This document shows positions 46,344 to 63,100 of a stretch of DNA of 64,000 nucleotides, in pieces (the first letter of the stretch is position 1; every line of letters starts with the position of its first letter). The stretch lies in the NCBI GenBank assembly GCA_016806645.1, contig JACSYO010002116.1:1042501-1106500 (forward strand). The letters are read 5' to 3'. The notes beneath the pieces were generated by a model that searched no databases, was not told the origin of the DNA, and worked only from the letters and a program-made list of their open reading frames with translations. The DNA comes from Ophiodon elongatus. Its lineage: Eukaryota > Chordata > Actinopteri > Perciformes > Hexagrammidae. Both the position numbers and the translations under genes were made by a program.

Positions 46344-48831
46344 ACAATTTTGAACGCCTCAGCATCTTTCAGAGTTTGGCCCGCCCTCTCACATTCTGTT
46401 TCCACCAGCTCAAGCAGAGAAACACAAGATGCCAGGTGAGAACGTTGTAAGTCTTTGTCATCCTCCTCATATTCTCACACACGCACACACCTACTGACCG
46501 GTTAGTTCACTGTGAGACTGCTGTCACAGTGCCCACGGCAGGGCAGATGTCCCTTCATATGGACAAAGCCAGAGAGAGGAGACAGCTTAGATCTCATTAA
46601 CAAATTACTACATCAGTTCATCAGCATCCACACCACGGAGCAGCCTCGGGCTCTTCCTCCCACTCCCTATCAACAGCTTTCATCCTCATTCAGGAACCTT
46701 TGTCCTAATGCTTCTGAGAAGAAAAAAAAAGAAGCAGGACATAAATCTGAATCCAAGTGACAGGACCTTTCTGCACGCATACTGAAAAGTTCCTCTCTTA
46801 TTATGACAGATGTCTTTTTTTTTCCTTTTTCCTTTGTGCACGTTGCTCTCTCTTTGCATTTTTTTTAAAACTGACACCATGCAGTCCTTCGGTTTATGCC
46901 TTACAAACAGCAAACAAAGCAGACGTTCTATGTCTTGCATATTAATTCTTAATACTGTTCTAAAGGCAACAATCTGTAATGCATATGCTCAGAATAATTA
47001 ATTTTATTTGGCCTTTAAGATGCATGTTGACTGTAAAAGTTGAGTTTATGTATTCCTCAGCAGCTTCAAACCTGTCTCTGTTTTGGGGGATAATAGATTA
47101 AAAAAAACATTAAATTTTCATACACTCAGTGAGCACTGTTGAGTATCTGAATGTAAAATGATTCACAGAAGACGAAAATACGTATTTGGTCGTTAATGGA
47201 TTAAGAATACAGTGTTGCATTTCTGATGAGACAAGTCTTTTTTACCCCATTACCCAAATGCAGTTTCCCCAATATTAAATATTGAGCGGAAAAACCCTAA
47301 AAGCTTAGCACAAATAAACTCACTGTCAAAAAGACATGAAAGCAAGCTTAAAAATACCAAATATAAGCTAAGCTTGTAATGGTGTTTGTGTTTGTGTTCA
47401 TGTTCCGGCTGCAAAGAGTCAACAGCAAACAGAGCACTCAAGTCAGTGCATTATGGGGAAAATGTCAGTTTTCTGACTACATGAAACACTTCTAGGAAAG
47501 CGTCTATGACAATAACAATGGTCGGAACACGAAGCTCCTCACATTTGCATATTTATGTGTAAACAGTTCAACCCGATTTACAAGGTAATTTACAGCTCCC
47601 TATACGTGTCAGCCATTTAAATCTCTACAGCATGTCTCCGTCTGGGATTTACTGGAGTTCATGATGGAATCCAAATGATTCATCAATGATGCTAATCAAA
47701 ACCTGATGGTCCACAATTTACCAGGTCAGCCATTTAACATGCACAAGAGGTGGGGTGCGGGTAGACAAAATATGATTTAGAATGATTCATTTCTCCCTAA
47801 GATTTCCATTTTGATTTCATTTTCACAGATTATCTTCTACTCATGACACAAGTGGAGAGGCACCCCACAGCCATAGAGATTGTTCCCATAGAAACTACTC
47901 TTAACTTAACTTTCCATATTTCAGTGTCCAAAAGTCAACAATCAACAATTAGTGAATGCCCAGCTGTTGACCAAAGGAAAAAGGAAGAAATCGAAATAAG
48001 TGTATATGTCAGGGTGTAAGGCCGCTGCTAAGACGTGTACACTCATGCTTGAATAAAAGCTTTTAATTATGTCAGATATCTGATGTCACCTTCTTTTTTG
48101 TGTATGCCTGTAACCCTTGACTGTAAAGAGTAACTTGTGCATGTTGTTTTTGTTGTTTTTTTGTACAACTTTGGAACCCTAGCTCATCTTTTTAATACTG
48201 TGAGGCAAAAAAAAACAACAACAACAACATTCACTCCCTGCAGATTCGTAAGTGACTCTGATCTATGCAAGATGCTTATCTTCAGTGTACGTGTCCAATC
48301 AAAGCTCAACATTGATTCCTTCTCACCATCAATGAAGCTGTGGTAGCTCTAATTGTCCTTTCACCAATCTGGCGAGAAAATCTTACTTGTCTTACGCCTT
48401 CGAACAATGTTTCCAATGTTTCCAAAAGACATGGATCTTCGGATGCGTGTCTTTATCATTCTGCACAACAGCCCGAAGAGGTTTCTAAAAGGAAATGCTC
48501 TCTAGAGGAGACAGTCATGTTATTGTGTACATTATTTTATCTAGGGCTTCCACCAGCTATAGGGACGTTAAACGGAGACATTCAGCACACAACAATACCT
48601 TTAAAAGAGCAAGTGTCAGTGAGTGAATTCATCCATTTCAGTGAAATCTTTCAGGTGAAACAGCTGTCAAGTGCTGCTTTTGGTTGAAAACTTGCAGGAG
48701 TACTCCACCGATCTAGCATTGGATATCCGTAACAATGTCGAACTCCAATAGACAGTTTTTTCAAAAAGATCAAAAATGATGCAGCAGAACCAAGATATGG
48801 TTGTTTTTTTATTCCTTTTTCATTCCTCATC
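45863..48831. other. Intergenic, no gene seen
   Basis: It contains the (TA)26 tract. The remainder is AT-rich and unrecognised. Confidence 0.6.
46289..46340. repeat. (TA)26 microsatellite
   Basis: Uninterrupted TA repeat. Confidence 0.95.
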
Positions 48832-49150
48832 ATTGTCAAAACCCAGCGCCTACATTACCCACAATGCAACTTGACTGCCGGCAGTTTGGTCTGAGATTCG
48901 AGTTTGCTGTGCTAGTAGCGGCTAACGTAGCCTCGAGCGGCTAGCCTCAAACAGAGGAGCGGGTTACAGGTCTGGTAAGCTCACTTATTTCTAACTCCAA
49001 ACTCACATTTCTTTTTTGATTTTCAAACTTTCAAAGTGATTTTGCACAGCTCCCTCCAGAGCCACAAAATACTTTTTAGATATGCAGTGGTACTCCACAA
49101 GACCTGTAAACAGACTTTGATATGTAAAAATGGTGGAGTTTCCCTTTAAG
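48832..49150 (+). repeat. Dispersed repeat, copy B
   Basis: It corresponds to 12931-13205: the same cctacattacccacaatgca core, then ttgctgtgctagtagcggct, then a region ending atatgcagtggtactccaca and agacctgtaa. It lies in intergenic DNA in the same orientation. The class is not known to me. Confidence 0.55.
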
Positions 49151-51265
<2,115 letters not shown>

Positions 51266-52359
51266 GTCTTTCTTTAAATCTTTCAAATTATTTGTTGTGT
51301 ATCCATGGTGAACAGCATGGTCGATGAGATTTCACCACTTGTGAGTACATTCAGAGAATAGTACCGACACAAGTAAATTTGAAGAATAACAGAGATTAGA
51401 TTAATTGAACTTCCTTACCTTCTTTGTTAAGTTATGTTCACTATATTGTAGTTCAGACACTGCCATTATAACATTGGAATACCAAGCAGCCACACGTTAC
51501 TGTATTCTCCAATGAGTAGATAAAGGTAGCTGAGATCACGTCCAGCTAAATTAAGCCTATTAATGAGATCTAGATTAGGTTCCTCCCATCAATGCATCAT
51601 GGGACAATACAGAATCAGTATTTGTTGGTGTCTCTGCAGGAATCTCTCCTTTTCATTACAAGTAGCACCTGAACTCAGTGATCAGTCATCAAAAAACTTA
51701 TCCCACGCTTCAAACTTCTTTCCTGGAGTTAATAGATTTTAACATGTCGTAGGCAAGTGACTAATTATGTGGGTGGTAGCAATCTGGCAGCAGTAGAATC
51801 ATCTGTCTTCTGACAAACAGAATCAGATATTTGCAATTTTGTGTGAATAAATTCACACATACTCACACAAACACGAACAAATATTAGCAAAGGCTCTTGA
51901 CGTATTGAAGACCAGTTAAGTCTATACAGGACAATTTCTGTGAGGTGTTGTACTGGTGTGAAAATAAAAAGACATAGTGCCATGGTGATACTGGTAACAC
52001 CATAATACCACACAATCAATAGATCAGCGTTGACTGGGCTGATGAAAACTCCTAAAGTTGAAAAATGTTGAGGGAAATATCGCAGACATTTTTCAGACCA
52101 ATATTACAAATGCTGTTAAAAATGCAGATTCTTTGTGAGTGGGCCTGCCATTGCAAACGGTGCTGCCTGCAGAGCTACAGAGATTTAAAAAGTTACTATG
52201 GGGAGGAAGGTTCAGAAAAGCTTAGTTTCAACCATGCTTACAGCATGAGAAGCCAGACACAGCAAACTACTTTTAATTTATGTGCGTGAACGTATAAATT
52301 GCAACCAGTGAAAGGAAGTGACGATATTTGGGCTATGGAGAAATAATGTAGAGACGCCG

Positions 52360-52620
52360 TACACGGCTCCTGTCAATCACAAGGTAGACACGCCCTAAAG
52401 CGTACTCTGCTTTATGATCTATTTCACTCTAAATGGGACCATAATTTACTAAATTAATATCATGCTGTATTGGAGAAGACTTGAACCTAGCAATTGAGAC
52501 GACAAACTCACATTCACAATGTTTACTGAGGTAATAAATTAAGTGAGAAGTAGAGACATACTTTCATACAACCAGACTTCTTTTTGCAACCAGAGGAGTC
52601 ACCCTTGTTGGCCAGTAGAG
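52360..52620 (+). repeat. Dispersed teleost repeat
   Basis: It runs from ctgtcaatcacaaggtagac through tctaaatgggaccataattt and taaattaagtgagaagtag to tttttgcaaccagaggagtc, a block order I recognise as a very common percomorph repeat. The class is unknown. Confidence 0.5.
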
Positions 52621-55600
52621 AATGCAAATTAAGGCACTCCCTTATTGGCTTCACTTCTAAGAACAGGCAGTTGATGCCTGACCTTGATAGTTATTCAGAT
52701 CAAAATACTTTCCATTTCTTTCTAAACATCAAAGTTACACAGAGTGCATTTTTTCATGAAACCATCTTTAGCCAAGCGAAAATAGTGCTAATTAGATACA
52801 ATTTGCCAGACAGTCGTCAAAACTTACCGTCGTGTTTCACCTCCCAGCTTGTTAAGACAGTCTTAATGTAAGTTGAAAAAACAAAAAAGTGAATGTTCAG
52901 TGCCCCTTGAATCTTATTACTACTTTATGTCATGTACTTTGGTAATGCAGCCTATGTGACTATTGTTCCTTGTTCATATTCCACTCTACAGCACTGAATG
53001 TCCTAAAATGTCTGAGGCTTAATTGTCAGATTAGCTTATTTGTCTTTATGTGGTTCATCACTTGATAAGAAACAAACTGTCCAAAACAGAGAGTCATGTT
53101 GACCCCTGTTGAATTTGACAGAAAGTGAAGAAGACTGCTCAGCATGATCTCATACTGTGATGCAGTAAGTTACTGTCCTCTTTGTGTGCACCTTTGCCCT
53201 CAAACACAAAGTGCTTTAGACAAGTATTTTGACAGACTTTAAGGTAGATGGGGTCACTAGAAGGATATCTTTGCAACAACGATTCTTGGAAAAAAAATAC
53301 AGCAGATTGTTGCCGTTAGATTGGCTCGTCCATCCAACAGTGTTGAGAGTCAGTGGATGATTTCTCTTAACAGAAGTGTGTGTTACAAACTCTGAAGGAA
53401 ACGGTTTCTGGCAGCTCCAGAAGCAAACTGAGTGCACATTCACACTCAGGCCAACATTTTGAACTCCGGTATTCATTTGTTTAATTAAAGATACTATATT
53501 CGATAAAAGACATACCATATGCATACGAAGAGATAATTGATGGATTAAGTCTCTGAGGGATGTGATTCCAGTAGATAACAGTGTACCTTAATTTACACTG
53601 ATTAACATATTTTAATAAAAAAAATATGAAAGAAAGAAATAATGTTAGTGGTGTAAAGGACTTTATTTGATCCGTACGGATCCTGTAATTATCTCGCACA
53701 CACAGTGACTTGAGAATTTAGGACTTGTGAACAATCATTCGTTATTTTTGATACACCAGTACCAGATAAGTCTTCGTCTTCTTCTTCTGAAAGATTATAT
53801 TTGGTATAGATATTTTTCAAGATATTGTATCAAAGTTAGAAATTCCAGTATTGGACAACACAGTGACAACACAAATACTGATATTCTGTGCTAATAGATG
53901 AAGGACAGGTGGTAATATAGCACATGCTTTGAATTCCTTAGATATAGCTATGCAGAGTTGCAAACCTGACGGCATAAAGCCGAAAATAGAACGCTCATTA
54001 CAACCATAAGAGACTTGAGACCTGACTTGGACTTACAAAAAAGGACTTGTGAGCATCTCTGTTACATTAGGGTGCTTTCATGTTCCATTTAGCAAAAATG
54101 AGTTTTGGGCTAAGGTCATTTATAACATTATAGTGATGTGTTCAAATGTAATCTTGTAAAAAACATGTTTATATTCTTCAACTAACATCTGAACTTTGCG
54201 ATTGTTTTGGTATCAGTACCCCATCAAGGTCCTGAGTGGGCGTCTGGCGTAGGGCAACAAAATGATCCGAAAGAGGCCCGGTGGCAGCATTTACTATTCA
54301 TCAACTAAGAAACAAATTCCATTTGGCAGAATACATTTGTTGCTGGCTGCCCACTGCTCTGAAAAAAAGTTTGAAGGAGTTTAAATACAGAAGACAGTGT
54401 TCCAACTTGAATTAATAAAATTAATTGATAAGGCGGAGACACAATAGGACAGGTCAGGTTATTATGTGCTTCTCAATATAACCTGCTGACTCCAGAAGTG
54501 TCAGGATGTCAGGAACTTTAATCTACTACTTTGTGACTGTTCCCCAAAAGGTTAGCAATTGCCCCTAATTTCACAGCAAGATTCATTGAGGAAAGGGTGA
54601 GCATCGCATGTAAGAAAACCAGTCAAGAATGAAAAGCGATTATTGTTGCAGTGTTTTTTGGAGTGAGATCGTTGGGTGTGTGAATCAGGCAGCAGACGGA
54701 AGGAAAACAGACGAGAGGGAATTGAACATAAAACATGAGTTATGTTACTGTTGCCAGAAAGGTCTCAATGTCTAATGTCCTTTTAATTTAAGTCGTGAAA
54801 AATAACCTCCTCTCCCTCCTCTGGAAAGGTGACGGTAATTATGGCAACATATATTATTTCAACCCAACTCCAGACAGGTGACACTCTGTGGACAAAGTAG
54901 ACCCTTTTGAACTTCAACAACAATGTTTAGTCACACATTATCAGTTTTTGTACCTTAAATGCAAATAATTGTTGCCCTGCAGGTTATAAAATTAAGTGAT
55001 AGCTCTGCCCGGCAGTATGAGGAGGCACTCTAAGTTACAATACATGTTTTATTGCACATTGCGGATGTATTTAAGTAACTCATTACGATAATTCCTGTTT
55101 TACTTCAGTAACACAATCAGATCAAATTTGAACATATATAAACTACCGATGTCACTTTAACTATCCTCCAAAGCTGTTTTTTTAATACATTTTAAACTTA
55201 AAATCACCAATGCAGTTACTGAATCAGGCTTAATTTCACCTATACAATGCCCAGTTTAAGTGGTTGTTCACAAGGGTAATGAGGTAAGAGGAATCAGCTC
55301 AGTTCAACTTCAAAATACAGCACAGCTCATTGTTGTCATCTGAACCACTCCTAAATCCATCTAGCCTCCAGCTGCTGAGCCCCATCAAGTTTTAGTTAAT
55401 ATTATCCGGACCAATATCTTGCAGTGAAATACTGCGTTTACAAGATTTAGGCTGGCTTTGTGATACTACTGACTCATGTGGGTATTGCTCAATATGTAAA
55501 ATCCATCACATTTAAAAATTATCCATGGAGACGACAATTCAAACCGAGCTGCAACTCCCCAAACTCAGGGATGGCTCTTACCATTGTCATGGTTTTCATA

Positions 55601-58600
55601 TATTGTGTTAATCAGCCCAGTAATCATTGAGAGTGCCGAGGGCCTGAGCTGTCCACCACACAAATTTTGGCTCAAAGATGACCGTGAGAGTAGTTGCTGC
55701 TCTCAAAAGCCATGCATTTCCTCTAATGTATTGTAGAGTCCAGATTTTAACTATTGGATTTCAGCTTTTTCTTGTCCAAATGGACGCTGACGGGATCAGG
55801 CATCAGTGAAACGAGAAGACCTGGAAAAGATTGGACAACTCTATGCCTTCGCTATAAACCAGATACTGAACCACTGAGTCTGTAGCTTCTGCATGCATGT
55901 TTGAGTTCTCACCTTGACAGGACAGGAAGAAAATGAATCATCACAAATCAAGAATGACACTTTTTCAGCGCATGTATCTTGAGCAGTAACCGTTTGAAAT
56001 TGGTGTGTAATACAAAGCATGCTAGTTTTCTTTTCTTTGTTACTGTTGCTGCACAGGAGTCGTTATCCATTTGTTTGGGTGTGAATCGGTTTCTATTTTA
56101 CCGTGGCTGCTTTGAATAGGTAGAGCCGTAAGACTAGGAGAAGAAAAGTCAAAGCCATTTAAATCCAAACAATCCACTGGAAAGTCAGTGGTCTTTGGAC
56201 ATTATAATGACAGGATGTCAACCTTATATTTCAAATCATCGTCAGTGTGAGCAAAATAGCAAGGACATGAAAGGATGTTCTGTTGCTGTGTTTTCATACA
56301 GGACAATACACAAAGCATTGAAAGTGAACCTTTGTTGCCTCAAAGTTGGTGTAATATCAATAAATCTAATCTTTTTCCAGCTCATTGTTTTGGTTTCACT
56401 CATCAGCATCCCTTTCACACTGTGCAGGCAGCTATTGTCAACAAAAAAACAAAAACAAATGTGAGTACATGGTCTGCTCAGCACCAAACAACAGCTAGAC
56501 AAAGTTAGCAACGAGCTGGTGAACATAGTGGAGCATTTAGTTGCTAAAGAGTCAGATATTTCCCCCAGGAGTTGGTGAAGAACAAGACAGAGCTAAAAGT
56601 AAAATATACTTTATTTTATTTCTCCGTAACTGCTCTATGTATAAATAAGCAACCGATTATCATATCAACTTAAAAGTTGTTAATATCAATGTAGTGTTTC
56701 TAGCTTGTTTGCGCTGTCCCAGAGTCGCCAAAAAAATCTGTTTTTGTCGGTTTGTGATGCCAATTCAATACACTGCCCTCCAAAATGTTACATCACAACT
56801 TAACAAGTTCAGAAAAAAACTGTCAATTAAACTTAATTCCCAACACTATTGGTATAAATACAAATATATAGTATAAATTCCCTTTAGGATACTAGCCAAG
56901 GACTAATAAGAAACCTTTGCATTTTTTAAATGGATTATAGTATATATGTCTTTAAAGTGTTTAAAAGTAGACGTTGTAACTGCCTGAAGAGATTCAAAGA
57001 AGAAAACATAAACCTTGTTAATTCTTGTACAGACTAAAAGGCCAGTCAACTGGGGAACACGATGCATTATATACATCAAAGAAAAAGATCATAAAGAGAA
57101 CAGTGATGGAAAGTTTAATAATGGATGGTAAATAATGAGGAGTTATTATCTGTTCACAAGAACGTGTGAAACCTTTCAAGCACTTTTGCTTTCCATTTCT
57201 TCATGTTAGTGGTCTGTTGATGAATCTCTTCTATTAAGCTGCCACCCGTTCATTATAAGATCCTCCTCTGGAGATTGCAGTGCTCTGCTTTCAGGTTTTT
57301 TAGTGTATTCATTTTATGTAATGGCTGTACAGTATTTCAGATATCGTCTTCCAGAACACTTTGCACTGTTTGTAGGTAAACTCATAGTATTTTACTGTAC
57401 TGCATCTGGAAGTAAACTTTTAAAAATGTAAAAATGGATTACTGGAGAACAAAAGCTTAAGTAGGAAGTATGGTGTTAAAACACATCCTATATTTCGATC
57501 GTGACTAAAATATGCTTTAAGTAACCTACTTATATTAATTTATTACACCAATCTTAATTCATCAGATAGCATTTTTATGACTAAGTTTAAACACTGGCTA
57601 ATTAGTTGTCTGATGTCATATGGAGTGATAAGATAAGACTCTTTGTTGTGCTCTCTCATACTGGAGGTAGCCTGGCGAGTATAGCTTTAACTAAATCTCA
57701 GTCTCCCAGTTGCCAAGAGACATTTCCTGTGTGTAGATGTTAAATGATCATGAAGGGGCAGCACAAGCACAACTCGGCCATAATGTACATCAACTGTGAT
57801 TACATTAACCATTTCAAAGTCCATTAAATACACCATGGCATATCATTAGGCTTCAATTTGCGGTTTAGGCTATAATGACTTAAAGGTGAATGTAAGAAAA
57901 TATGTAAACCCCAGAGGGTTAAAGTCATACCTTAGCTTTGGTTTAGCTTTTGCCCTGAACCATGTTGGATGTTAATTAGGTACATGTCATGTCAAATTGG
58001 TTATGTTTTCTTCTTGCCAATGATTTCAGATCATTGTTATGAAAACGCTGTGTGGTCCTTTTTACAGAAACGGTGTGATCCTCTCAAACTCAATAGTTGT
58101 ATACTGTATAAATATATGAAATGCTTTTTTTGTTTTTTTTAAACAACATTCAAAAACATTTACTTTAAAATTATATTATATCAGATAAAATCTGCAATTC
58201 CTCACATTTGCTAACTGTAAAAGATAAAAATGTATGGCATTTTTTCCTTGATAGATAATAGTCCAAAATAGTGGAAAGAATGTCCAAACACATTTCTCAG
58301 AGGCAAAAGGCACCACTTCAATATTCTAAAACCCAAACTTATTCAATTTAGAATCACATAAGAAGAAAAGCAACACATTTTCATACTTTAACTGTTGGGT
58401 GTTTTTACTTGAAGATTGAATTTACTATCAGAATAACCAACGGTTCTGACTGTTTGTAACTGAGGACTTTTCAGTCGGTGCCAGAACTGATTTGTTCCTA
58501 TATGCAAATATTCAATATTCTGATGTTTCTCCACACTGAAAGACCTTTAAAGAAGTGTGCATGACAGCTCTCTCCGACACACAAGCAGGGCTACTGTAGC

Positions 58601-59995
58601 ATTAATGATTAAAATGAAGGAAAAATGGGACAGCATGGAGGATTAATCAGGGGAATGGATAGGCTGTCTGTAGCATTCTGCTCCGCTACTCACCGGTCAA
58701 CTCAATCAGCTTTCAAAAGGAGGGGGGAAGAAAGCACACACAAGCTCTCTATTGACTGCCAAGCATCACCATGGCAACACTCAGTCTCCTTTCCCATTTT
58801 CTCTTTTTTTTCCAATCCGTGTTTCTACAAATCTTCTTTGCAACCATTTTCATTAACATGGTTTTGTAATTATTGTCTTTTGACATTGCAGAAACATTTT
58901 AATTGCAGCTTCAAATAAGGTCCCTTTTCACTTGATTTGTTTGTAGCTCAGTGCTTTGATTTGTTTTTGTCTTCCTTATAAAATACGCCCACAGTAACTC
59001 TGCCAGCTGGTAGCAGTGCCGAGTGTGGTCGATACCAAATGCCTAGTTAAACTTTTAAGATAACAAACACAAAGAAAATACAAATTAAAGCTGAAAATGT
59101 GTGTATCCCTGCAACATAGGATATAAGCTAGATTTTTAGAACGGTTATGAAATAGTAGTACTATTAGGATCCTTGGTTATAAAATTGAGACGGATGCTGC
59201 AAACTACTACAACTACAATAGAAATTATTTTAAATAAAAGTTGTTGAATACTAGTTTTTAGGAGCAATACAAGTAAAACACAATTATGGAAACGGATGTG
59301 GAGGCAATGATAACAGAACAGCAACCTTTCAGAAAGTATAATCATCCCCCTTCGAGTCCCCTGAGCAGTAAAGAAAGATTTCTTACAAGTTTTGATCATT
59401 AAAAGGTTGATGACGGTAACCTTGTGTTAATATAGTGAAAGTGCAGCAAGTCAGATCTAAAACAAATGAGACAAAATAGTCTTTTGAGAATCTGCAGAAA
59501 CAAAGAAAACCGACAATTGACTGACCAAGGAAGAAAAAGACAGCCATGGTTGCTGATATCCTGGTATAATGCATCCCCCTAGTTTCTCATTATCACTTAA
59601 TAGGTATAGTGTTCATTCAGGAACTGAGCTTCATTTGTCTGTATAATGAACCAGCAGCATTACTGCATCACAATGCTCAGAAGTCCTCAACAGAAAACCA
59701 ATCCTTAAATGGATTTGTTACAGCATCAAAGGTATGGAGACTGTCTCTGTTGTTTTATGTTGATTAATGCACTGATCCCTCAGGACAATATGCACCATCG
59801 CAGGGGTCTGAAGAAGTGCTGCAACATGTGCTCATCATGTTAAGTTTTCAAATAAAAGCCAGTACAGGGTGGTCAGCACAACAAAATAAAGGCCAGGTAA
59901 CAAACGATGAGGGAGGATTTGACCTGGCTGGTCACTGTGTTGCTCAAGGCACAGGTCAGAGATCTGTGTGAGTACCAGATTAATGTGCGTAAAGG
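52621..59995. other. Intergenic, no gene seen
   Basis: No gene. Only short degenerate repeat-like phrases, for example around 53690-54060. Conserved regulatory elements could be present but cannot be judged from one sequence. Confidence 0.55.
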
Positions 59996-60075
59996 CTTAT
60001 CAGACAGCAAAATACTGCATACACTGGTTTAACAAAGGTTTATGCAGTGTATCCAGTATTTTGCTGTCTGATAAG
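59996..60075. repeat. Near-perfect hairpin 1 (31-bp arms)
   Basis: 59996-60026 and 60045-60075 are reverse complements with a single mismatch (cttatcagacagcaaaatac begins the left arm). The loop is 18 bases. The arms match far better than ageing repeats nearby. Confidence 0.85.
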
Positions 60076-60131
60076 AAAAAAATATATATATATATATTTA
60101 AAATAATAAAAATATATAAAATTAAAATAAA

Positions 60132-60195
60132 TAAATAGTTGCTGCTTAGATAACTTGTTGTTAATACAACAAGTTATCTAAGCAGCAACTATTTA
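60132..60195. repeat. Perfect hairpin 2 (30-bp arms)
   Basis: 60132-60161 and 60166-60195 are perfect reverse complements (left arm contains gttgctgcttagataacttg) around a four-base loop TAAT. Pairing resumes after one mismatch into A-rich/T-rich flanks. It lies 56 bases after hairpin 1, across a TA-rich spacer. Confidence 0.85.
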
Positions 60196-63100
60196 CTTAT
60201 TTTTTCGCAGTGAGCGTGAGGTAGAAATACAGCATTCACATTACAAAGTAAACCACCAGGAATGGACAGTTTCATGCACATGATTGGCCAACACATGTCA
60301 GATATAAAAAATGATAAAATATATTTAAAATAAGGGAAATAATAAATATTAGGCCTTGTTCTCTCTCTGCAACTGATGTATATTTTTGAGAATTTGTGGC
60401 CGTCATGAATCTGTAACCCCTTGATACTTTAGACACTTTTAAATGCCAGTTGAAAATTGCCCATCTAAAAGCATTGATGGCCTCTGCTGGCTAATGAAAG
60501 ATCTGGTAGGGTAGATGCCATTGCCAGTGCCGAGAGCCCACAGGTACACAGTAATTTCCCTTGGCAAACATGCCCAGGTCTCTCTGCCTGCTGTGTAGGC
60601 GACACTCGGCTGCACTGCATCTCAGCAGCCACTGAAATGGCAGAAGATTACTAAAGAATGTGTTCTGTCTGACAAGGTTGACCGCTCACACTCTCCACCT
60701 CAGATGTGCCCCTCAATTCCCAATCACCCAAGAATATATGCAGTTTCTGTGGTGTTAACCAATGTTTTGTATGCAATACCGCTGCAGTCTTGTGGCAATT
60801 CGCATTTAGAGAGGTGTCAGGCAGAGAGTGCCCAGTGGGGATGCCTCCCATTTGAAGCAGATTCAATTAGATCAGCACATACTGCATTCTCTTTAGGATG
60901 ACGGGCTGGATTGCCCAGAGCACCGTCAGCAAGATAAAGGATTGTTTTTTTGTACATGTTGAGGATTTCTGATCATCAGTTTGTCCAGTGGGGAATTGAT
61001 GAAGTTTCCTCTGCTGCAAAAACCAAAATGACCCTTGCGCTGCCGTTGCAGGTTACTTATATTGAACAAAAGTCAAAATGGTGGCAGACAAAAAAAAAGG
61101 AAACTTTAAGATTTACTGATGAGCATCTGATGCCAAGAACATTGTGTACACTGGTGTCAGGGGTGTGACAGTCTCTATTCTGTGTCTTTGATGATAAAAC
61201 ACTGGGAGGAATCATAGGTTTTCAGATGTACATCAATGAGCTAAAGAAAACGAGGTTTATTGATTGATGTGCCTGGATTAACTGGATATTTCAGGTTGAA
61301 GTATTATATAAATAATTTATATCAACATTGAGCAAGAAGGGGGACCGTGATTTGTTACCAGTTCTGACATCCTTTTGAGATGGGATTCAGTGTCATGTAA
61401 CAAGACCCATTTTGTCATAGTAATTTAAGATTAGCTGTTATCACTAATGAGTACTGCTAAATCAATCAAACTTGCTTTCACTTTAAGGGAAAAGCAGTAA
61501 AGACCCCTCCTTGTTGCCTGATTTGCATGGATATTAGATATTAATTATAAATGGAAACATTGGCACAGCTGGTGCAAGGTGCATCTGAAGATACATTCAT
61601 CAATCAGTCATGGTGTGAACTAGAGTGAAGGCATGAAACATGGCAAAGAAGTCTAGAAAACCTTTTTTATTTTTTTTATTTGCCACCATGCAGTTGCTAC
61701 ATTTGTCTCTCACAAAATCATCTTTTTTTTATAACACCTACATGTAGATATTATTTTGATGTGGTTGGCCTGTGAATAGCGGTGTATAATGGTTGATGTT
61801 GCTTCCAGCAAATGATGTGATTGTTACACAATAGTTCAAGCTTGCAAGCGAATAGAAAATGTCATTTCTAAAGCAGGAATAAAATAATTAAAAAAAGATG
61901 ACACCAGTTGTGTCACTGGACTTTGGTAGTGCCTTTTTATGCTGGGCAGAAATGCTGAAAAGTGTGTACACTTTCAGAATATGTGTGACACAATATTAAA
62001 AGGTGCTTTTCTGCATATTGACTGAGCCAGTTCAGTCAACTGATGACCTTTTGATTAGTATGTCTGAGCTTGCGGTTTAACCTCTTTTAGCTTGTGCATG
62101 ATATTAATTGACTTTCCATTATGTCCAATCAATTAAAATCCTGATGGTGTTGACTCCTGCTGCACATCATTTTTGTTTAGCCCAGTATGTAGTACACTTC
62201 ACTGACCTCTGTGTTTGTGACTGAAGCGTACACAACTTAAGTGTTTCCTGTTAATAAGGGCACCAGAGAACTCAAACACAAATGCTACTAAACTCTGCTA
62301 ATCTGCTTCATCAGGCCTGTGAGAGTGTGGTTTGTCCATATTTGATTCCCTAAACAGCACACTAACCGTCTTCAAACAAATGAGGAAAAAAATCAGATAT
62401 CTAAAATTTGATATAACCAGAACTGTTTTAACTTTGGCAAAAAAAAAAAAAAAGACTGATACACAGTATGTATATATGTTTTCAGGTTTAACTGCATAAA
62501 AATATAAAAGTCTAATGTTGATATTCTGATGTTATTTAAATGACAGCTAAGTGAACTTACTTGCAAAGATTAAAATGGCCAAGGATGTAACCTTGTCTGT
62601 GTTCATCTGCTACCTTTCATATCAAGTGTTTAATTAACGACAATATAAACCCCCCCCCTAAAAATGTTTATGGTTTCATGAGAATAGTCAGAATTGGTTT
62701 ATTGGAAGCACAATACACTTACAGGCTTTGTAAAGAAATTCAAGAAGTCCTTTAATCTGCAGGTTGAATCTTTTGACATTGTCTTGCTTTGCTGCAAATT
62801 AAGTACAGCCTTAACTAAAGAAGCCACAATATTGTTATTTATGCAGCACAATAACTAATCTATAGCTTACTATAATGATTATTTTTTTCATAATATATTT
62901 TCTATCGCATGATATCATTATAGGCCGTCACCTTGATGTGAAAAAATACCTGTTTAGAGTGAATGTTTGACTCAAACTGTCTGGACTGTATATTTTTTCT
63001 GCGGTTCAGCGGGACTAGTCAGGAAAAAACACAAAAATAGAGAAAACATACATCTAAAGCACAAAGTCTCAGCCACAGGGGAAAATCCATCCATCACATC

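Noticed and set aside
53660..53680. Palindrome gatccgtacggatc
   Set aside because: A 14-base palindrome is expected by chance in 64 kb and has no supporting context.
59990..60015. Likeness of the hairpin 1 left arm (gcttatcagac) to the miR-21 5' end
   Set aside because: Agreement stops after about 11 bases and the rest of the mature sequence differs. The near-perfect arms are also unlike a metazoan pre-miRNA.
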